A DNA stretch of 64,000 nucleotides. Origin: Streptomyces olivoverticillatus (GTDB lineage: Bacteria; Actinomycetota; Actinomycetes; Streptomycetales; Streptomycetaceae). Below are positions 60,420 to 64,000 of the stretch, piece by piece. Where the stretch lies: NCBI RefSeq assembly GCF_014203555.1, contig NZ_JACHJH010000002.1:1-64000 (forward strand), written 5' to 3'. Within the stretch, counting starts at the first letter, position 1, and the number at the start of each line of letters is the position of its first letter. The translations under genes were made by a program, and so were the position numbers. The notes below the pieces were generated by a model. That model was given only the letters and a program-made list of their open reading frames with translations, made no database searches and was not told the DNA's origin.

Positions 60420-61853
60420 ATGGCAACGGCGCCTAGCGTCTCGTACTCGATGACGGTCCGACTTGAGGTCCCCGCGGGCGGGACCGCGGTCAGCCAGCTC
60501 ACCACGGCCGTGGAGTCCTCCGGCGGATCCGTCACCGGCCTCGATGTCACCGCTTCCGGTCACGAGAAGCTGCGCATCGACGTCACCATGGCGACGACCT
60601 CCACCGAGCACGCCGACGAGATCGTCGAGAAGCTGCGCGGTATCGAGGGCGTGGTCCTGGGCAAGGTCTCCGACCGTACGTTCCTGATGCACCTCGGCGG
60701 CAAGATCGAGATGGCGTCCAAGCATCCCATCCGCAACCGTGACGACCTCTCGATGGTCTACACCCCGGGTGTGGCCCGCGTGTGCATGGCGATCGCCGAG
60801 AACCCCGAGGACGCCCGCCGTCTGACCATCAAGCGCAACTCGGTCGCCGTGGTCACCGACGGCTCTGCGGTGCTGGGCCTGGGCAACATCGGCCCCAAGG
60901 CCGCGCTGCCGGTCATGGAGGGCAAGGCGGCCCTCTTCAAGCGCTTCGCCGGCATCGACGCCTGGCCGATCTGCCTGGACACCCAGGACTCCGACGCCAT
61001 CGTCGAGATCGTCAAGGCCATCGCCCCCGGCTTCGCGGGCATCAACCTCGAGGACATCTCCGCGCCGCGCTGCTTCGAGATCGAGGCCCGGCTGCGCGAG
61101 GCGCTCGACATCCCCGTCTTCCACGACGACCAGCACGGCACCGCCATCGTCGTGCTCGCCGCGCTGACCAACGCGCTGCGCGTGGTGGAGAAGGCCATCG
61201 GCGACGTACGGGTCGTCATGTCCGGTGCGGGCGCGGCCGGTACGGCCATCCTGAAGCTGCTCATCGCCGCGGGCGTCAAGCACGCCGTCGTCGCCGACAT
61301 CCACGGCGTCGTCCACGCGGGCCGTGAGGACCTGGTCTCGGCCGGCCCGGAGTCCGCGCTGCGCTGGATCGCGGACAACACCAACCCCGAGGGCATGACC
61401 GGCACTCTGAAGGAGGCCGTGCGCGGCGCCGATGTCTTCATCGGCGTCTCGGCCCCCAACGTCCTCGACGGCAACGACGTCGCCGCGATGGCCGAGAAGG
61501 CCATCGTCTTCGCGCTGGCCAACCCCGACCCCGAGGTGGAGCCGGCGGTTGCCCGTCAGACCGCCGCCGTGGTCGCCACCGGCCGTTCCGACTTCCCGAA
61601 CCAGATCAACAACGTGCTGGTGTTCCCGGGTGTCTTCCGCGGCCTGCTGGACGCCCAGTCCCGTACGGTGAACACGGACATGATGCTGGCGGCCGCCGGG
61701 GCGCTCGCCGACGTGGTCGCGGGCGACGAGCTCAACGCGAACTACATCATCCCCAGCGTCTTCAACGACAAGGTGGCCGGAGCGGTCGCCGGAGCCGTCC
61801 GGGAGGCCGCCAAGGCCGCCGGAGCGGCTGTGACGGCTACCACGACGGTCTGA
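60420..61853 (+). CDS. NAD(P)-dependent malic enzyme with N-terminal ACT-like domain
   Basis: Decarboxylates malate to pyruvate with NAD(P) reduction. The 477-residue protein has an N-terminal ACT-like regulatory domain (about 1-85, SYSMTVRLEVPAGGTAVSQL) and then the malic enzyme core: SMVYTPGVARVCMAIAE, VVTDGSAVLGLGNIGPKAAL, metal-binding NLEDISAPRCFEIE with FHDDQHGTAIV, and the Rossmann loop VVMSGAGAAGTAILKLL. S. coelicolor has an NAD- and an NADP-linked enzyme; the gene order here fits the NAD-type, but cofactor preference cannot be read safely from sequence. A TetR-like palindrome upstream suggests regulation. Confidence 0.92.
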   Translation: MATAPSVSYSMTVRLEVPAGGTAVSQLTTAVESSGGSVTGLDVTASGHEKLRIDVTMATTSTEHADEIVEKLRGIEGVVLGKVSDRTFLMHLGGKIEMASKHPIRNRDDLSMVYTPGVARVCMAIAENPEDARRLTIKRNSVAVVTDGSAVLGLGNIGPKAALPVMEGKAALFKRFAGIDAWPICLDTQDSDAIVEIVKAIAPGFAGINLEDISAPRCFEIEARLREALDIPVFHDDQHGTAIVVLAALTNALRVVEKAIGDVRVVMSGAGAAGTAILKLLIAAGVKHAVVADIHGVVHAGREDLVSAGPESALRWIADNTNPEGMTGTLKEAVRGADVFIGVSAPNVLDGNDVAAMAEKAIVFALANPDPEVEPAVARQTAAVVATGRSDFPNQINNVLVFPGVFRGLLDAQSRTVNTDMMLAAAGALADVVAGDELNANYIIPSVFNDKVAGAVAGAVREAAKAAGAAVTATTTV

Positions 61854-62128
61854 TGACGGCGCGTCGAGTGGCGCGACGCTCCTGGGACCCCCATAAGGTG
61901 GCTGGGCGGAAATCAAGCCGTAGAAATGCGGCCGCATCCGAGGCTGTGGCGCTTTCCGTGTGACTCTCCAGGGTGCCGGATTGGCTTTCCCGCCACTGGT
62001 GGGGGCAGGATGCGTAACCGGGCGGGAGGGTCTGGCAAACGGACCCGGGTCCGGGGACTGTCCGAGGGCCCTGGCAGCATCGGCTTCGATCTCACGCCTC
62101 ATTGGCAAGAAGAACACGGGAGTACAAC
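61854..62128 (+). promoter_or_regulatory. hupA upstream region with a probable -10
   Basis: TAAGGT (61894-61899) matches TANNNT and would give a leader of about 220 nt before hupA. The rest is GC-rich with no clear structure or ORF. Confidence 0.35.
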
Positions 62129-62410
62129 ATGAACCGCAGTGAGCTGGTGGCCGCTCTGGCCGACCGCGCCGAGGTGACCCGCAAGGACGCCGACGCCGTT
62201 CTGGCCGCGCTCGCCGAGACCGTCGGTGAGGTCGTCGCCAAGGGCGACGAGAAGGTCACCATCCCCGGCTTCCTGACCTTCGAGCGCACCCACCGTGCCG
62301 CTCGGACCGCGCGCAACCCGCAGACGGGCGAGCCGATCCAGATCGCTGCCGGTTACAGCGTGAAGGTCTCCGCGGGCTCGAAGCTCAAGGAAGCCGCGAA
62401 GGGCAAGTAA
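62129..62410 (+). CDS. hupA: HU-family nucleoid protein
   Basis: A 93-residue histone-like protein that bends and compacts DNA. It has the full HU pattern: MNRSELVAALADRAEVTRKD, the DNA-binding arm region VTIPGFLTFERTHRAARTARNP (split here: VTIPGFLTF and RTARNPQTGEPI) and the C-terminal KVSAGSKLKEAAKGK. It is the short vegetative type without the lysine-rich tail of the second Streptomyces HU (HupS). The ATG follows GGGAG at 7 nt. An upstream in-frame start would add nine residues not seen in HU. A strong hairpin follows. Confidence 0.96.
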   Translation: MNRSELVAALADRAEVTRKDADAVLAALAETVGEVVAKGDEKVTIPGFLTFERTHRAARTARNPQTGEPIQIAAGYSVKVSAGSKLKEAAKGK

Positions 62411-62425
62411 GCCTCTCAGTGCGTA

Positions 62426-62460
62426 AAGGGCGGCCACCCCGGTCCGGGGTGGCCGCCCTT
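62426..62460 (+). terminator. hupA terminator
   Basis: AAGGGCGGCCACCCCG (62426-62441) pairs perfectly with CGGGGTGGCCGCCCTT (62445-62460), followed by TCG. Confidence 0.85.
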
Positions 62461-62511
62461 TCGTCGTTTCCGCGGGCTCCACGGGCCCTCTGACGGCCCG
62501 TAAGCACGAAA

Positions 62512-62547
62512 GAGCCCGTACGGACCTTCGAAGGTCCGTACGGGCTC
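62512..62547. terminator. 36-bp perfect palindrome, murA terminator
   Basis: GAGCCCGTACGGACCTTC (62512-62529) is immediately followed by its exact reverse complement (62530-62547), 32 bp beyond the murA stop on the minus strand. The centre is TTCGAA; in RNA the loop would open at CUUCGAAG. Confidence 0.8.
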
Positions 62548-62578
62548 AGACGGGCGATTACGCGGCCCTGAGGCAGGG

Positions 62579-63919
62579 TCAGGCCTGCGGAGCGTTGGGC
62601 AGCTCGACGTGTGCGCCCAGCTCCTTCAGCTTCTGCATGAAGTTCTCGTAGCCGCGGTTGATCAGGTCGATGCCGTGGACGCGGGACGTGCCGTCGGCGG
62701 CCAGGGCCGCGATCAGGTACGAGAAGCCGCCACGGAGGTCGGGGATGACCAGGTCGGCGCCCTGCAGCTTGGTGGGGCCGGAGACGACCGCCGAGTGCAG
62801 GAAGTTGCGCTGACCGAAGCGGCAGGCGGAGCCGCCCAGGCACTCGCGGTAGAGCTGGATGTGGGCGCCCATCTGGTTGAGCGCCGAGGTGAAGCCGAGA
62901 CGCGACTCGTACACCGTCTCGTGCACGATCGACAGGCCCGAGGCCTGCGTCAGGGCCACGACCAGCGGCTGCTGCCAGTCGGTCTGGAAGCCGGGGTGGA
63001 CGTCCGTCTCCAGGGCGATGGCGTTGAGCGAGCCGCCCGGGTGCCAGAAGCGGATGCCCTCGTCGTCGATCTCGAAGGCGCCACCGACCTTGCGGTAGGT
63101 GTTGAGGAAGGTCATCATCGAGCGCTGCTGCGCGCCGCGCACGTAGATGTTGCCCTTGGTGGCCAGCGCCGCGGACGCCCAGGAGGCCGCCTCCAGGCGG
63201 TCCGGCAGGGCGCGGTGGTTGTAGCCGCCCAGCTTCTCGACACCGGTGATCCGGATCGTCCGGTCGGTGTCCATGGAGATGATCGCGCCCATCTTCTGCA
63301 GCACGCAGATGAGGTCCTCGATCTCCGGCTCCACGGCCGCGTTGGACAGCTCGGTGACGCCCTCCGCCAGCACGGCGGTCAGCAGCACCTGCTCGGTCGA
63401 GCCGACCGACGGGTAGGGCAGGCGGATCTTGCAGCCGCGCAGCCGCTGCGGGGCCTCCAGGTACTGGCCGCCCTCGCGCTTCTCGATGGTCGCGCCGAAC
63501 TGGCGGAGCACGTCGAAGTGGAAGTCGATCGGCCGGCCGCCGATGTCGCAGCCGCCCAGGCCCGGGATGAAGGCGTGGCCGAGGCGGTGCAGCAGCGGGC
63601 CGCAGAAGAGGATCGGGATGCGCGAGGAACCGGCGTGTGCGTCGATGTCGGCGACGTTCGCGCTCTCCACGTGCGTCGGGTCGAGCACCAGCTCGCCGGG
63701 CTCGTCACCGGGGCGCACGGTCACGCCGTGCAGCTGCAGCAGACCGCGGACGACCCGCACGTCACGGATGTCGGGGACGTTGCGCAGGCGGCTGGGACCG
63801 CTGCCGAGCAGCGCGGCGACCATGGCCTTCGGCACGAGGTTCTTCGCGCCGCGGACGCGGATCTCTCCCTCGAGCGGGGTGCCGCCGTGGACAAGCAGGA
63901 CATCGTCAGGGCCGGTCAT
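62579..63919 (-). CDS. murA: UDP-N-acetylglucosamine 1-carboxyvinyltransferase
   Basis: First committed step of peptidoglycan precursor synthesis: transfers enolpyruvate from PEP to UDP-GlcNAc in the cytoplasm; target of fosfomycin. The 446-residue product has the N-terminal GAKN (K26, N27), the catalytic loop cysteine C124 in GLGGCDIGGRPIDFHFD, so it is not the Asp variant that is fosfomycin-insensitive, and the C-terminal DLRGGFSYLIAALAADGTS. The ATG at 63919 is preceded by AGGAA at 11 nt. Streptomyces usually carry a second murA elsewhere. Confidence 0.96.
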   Translation of the reverse strand: MTGPDDVLLVHGGTPLEGEIRVRGAKNLVPKAMVAALLGSGPSRLRNVPDIRDVRVVRGLLQLHGVTVRPGDEPGELVLDPTHVESANVADIDAHAGSSRIPILFCGPLLHRLGHAFIPGLGGCDIGGRPIDFHFDVLRQFGATIEKREGGQYLEAPQRLRGCKIRLPYPSVGSTEQVLLTAVLAEGVTELSNAAVEPEIEDLICVLQKMGAIISMDTDRTIRITGVEKLGGYNHRALPDRLEAASWASAALATKGNIYVRGAQQRSMMTFLNTYRKVGGAFEIDDEGIRFWHPGGSLNAIALETDVHPGFQTDWQQPLVVALTQASGLSIVHETVYESRLGFTSALNQMGAHIQLYRECLGGSACRFGQRNFLHSAVVSGPTKLQGADLVIPDLRGGFSYLIAALAADGTSRVHGIDLINRGYENFMQKLKELGAHVELPNAPQA

Positions 63920-64000
63920 GGATCTCGCGTTCCTGGAGTTGGGCAGGGGGCAAGAAGAAAGGGTAATGCGACCGGAGAGCCCTTCTGGCGCCCCGAGGGG
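63920..64000 (-). promoter_or_regulatory. murA upstream region, truncated by window end
   Basis: On the minus strand TACCCT (reverse of 63960-63965) fits TANNNT and would give a leader of about 35 nt. The region is cut by the window edge, so the -35 cannot be judged. Confidence 0.3.

Noticed and set aside
60043..60453. A 136-codon frame before the malic enzyme gene
   Set aside because: It runs through the perfect hairpin and the operator-like palindrome and has no domain or ribosome site; background is likelier.

Overview
The window is high-GC actinobacterial chromosome, almost certainly Streptomyces or a close relative. The evidence is very strong GC3 bias, many GTG/TTG starts, leaderless-type promoters, a sortase-E (LAxTG) cell-wall protein, the giant NAD-glutamate dehydrogenase, paired Ser/Thr kinases and the order mtrA-mtrB-lpqB-comF-hpf-secA ... 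gdh ... pkaA-pkaB-prfB-ftsE-ftsX-smpB-ssrA ... malic enzyme-hupA-murA. From memory this matches the core-chromosome layout of Streptomyces coelicolor. I saw no insertion sequence, prophage, CRISPR array or complete tRNA.

Layout. 1-1.3 kb: the 3' tip of a 5S rRNA (end of an rrn operon), its terminator, and a membrane protein gene. 1.4-10 kb: mtnA, the MtrAB-LpqB envelope/cell-cycle signalling operon, comF, the long ribosome hibernation factor hpf and an orphan NarL-type regulator. 10-17 kb: an AlkX/YcaQ-type DNA glycosylase, a GNAT, secA with its Rv3235-family satellite, a DUF6912-type protein and a HAD phosphatase. 17-22.4 kb: NAD-glutamate dehydrogenase, preceded by a possible leaderless small ORF.

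22.5-36.5 kb is the most accessory part: ten genes for polyprenol-linked surface glycan synthesis. They encode a PIG-V-like mannosyltransferase, a GtrA flippase-like protein, a sugar nucleotidyltransferase, a polyprenol-phosphate-mannose synthase, three multi-spanning GT-C-like proteins, a GT2/CDP-glycerol-type bifunctional polymerase, a GT4 and a second GT2. The parts fit a pathway from activated sugar through lipid-linked sugar to extracytoplasmic transfer and a teichoic-acid-like polymer. 36.5-40.2 kb holds a CUT1 sugar ABC importer (binding lipoprotein plus two permeases, no ATPase gene) whose first permease carries an inserted extracytoplasmic domain.

40.4-47.8 kb: an FHA-FtsK/SpoIIIE ATPase diverges from two receptor kinases (PkaA/PkaB type). 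The kinase linker has repeated Thr-x-x-Leu sites that could serve the neighbouring FHA domain. 47.8-54.7 kb: prfB, an LAxTG surface protein made of TTGGG repeats, a zinc-ribbon miniprotein, ftsEX, an S41 protease, smpB and tmRNA. 54.8-64 kb: a secreted repeat protein, an ECF sigma/anti-sigma pair, a HelD-type RNA polymerase-clearing helicase, ACT-domain malic enzyme behind a TetR-like palindrome, hupA and murA (minus strand), the last two separated by back-to-back perfect hairpins.
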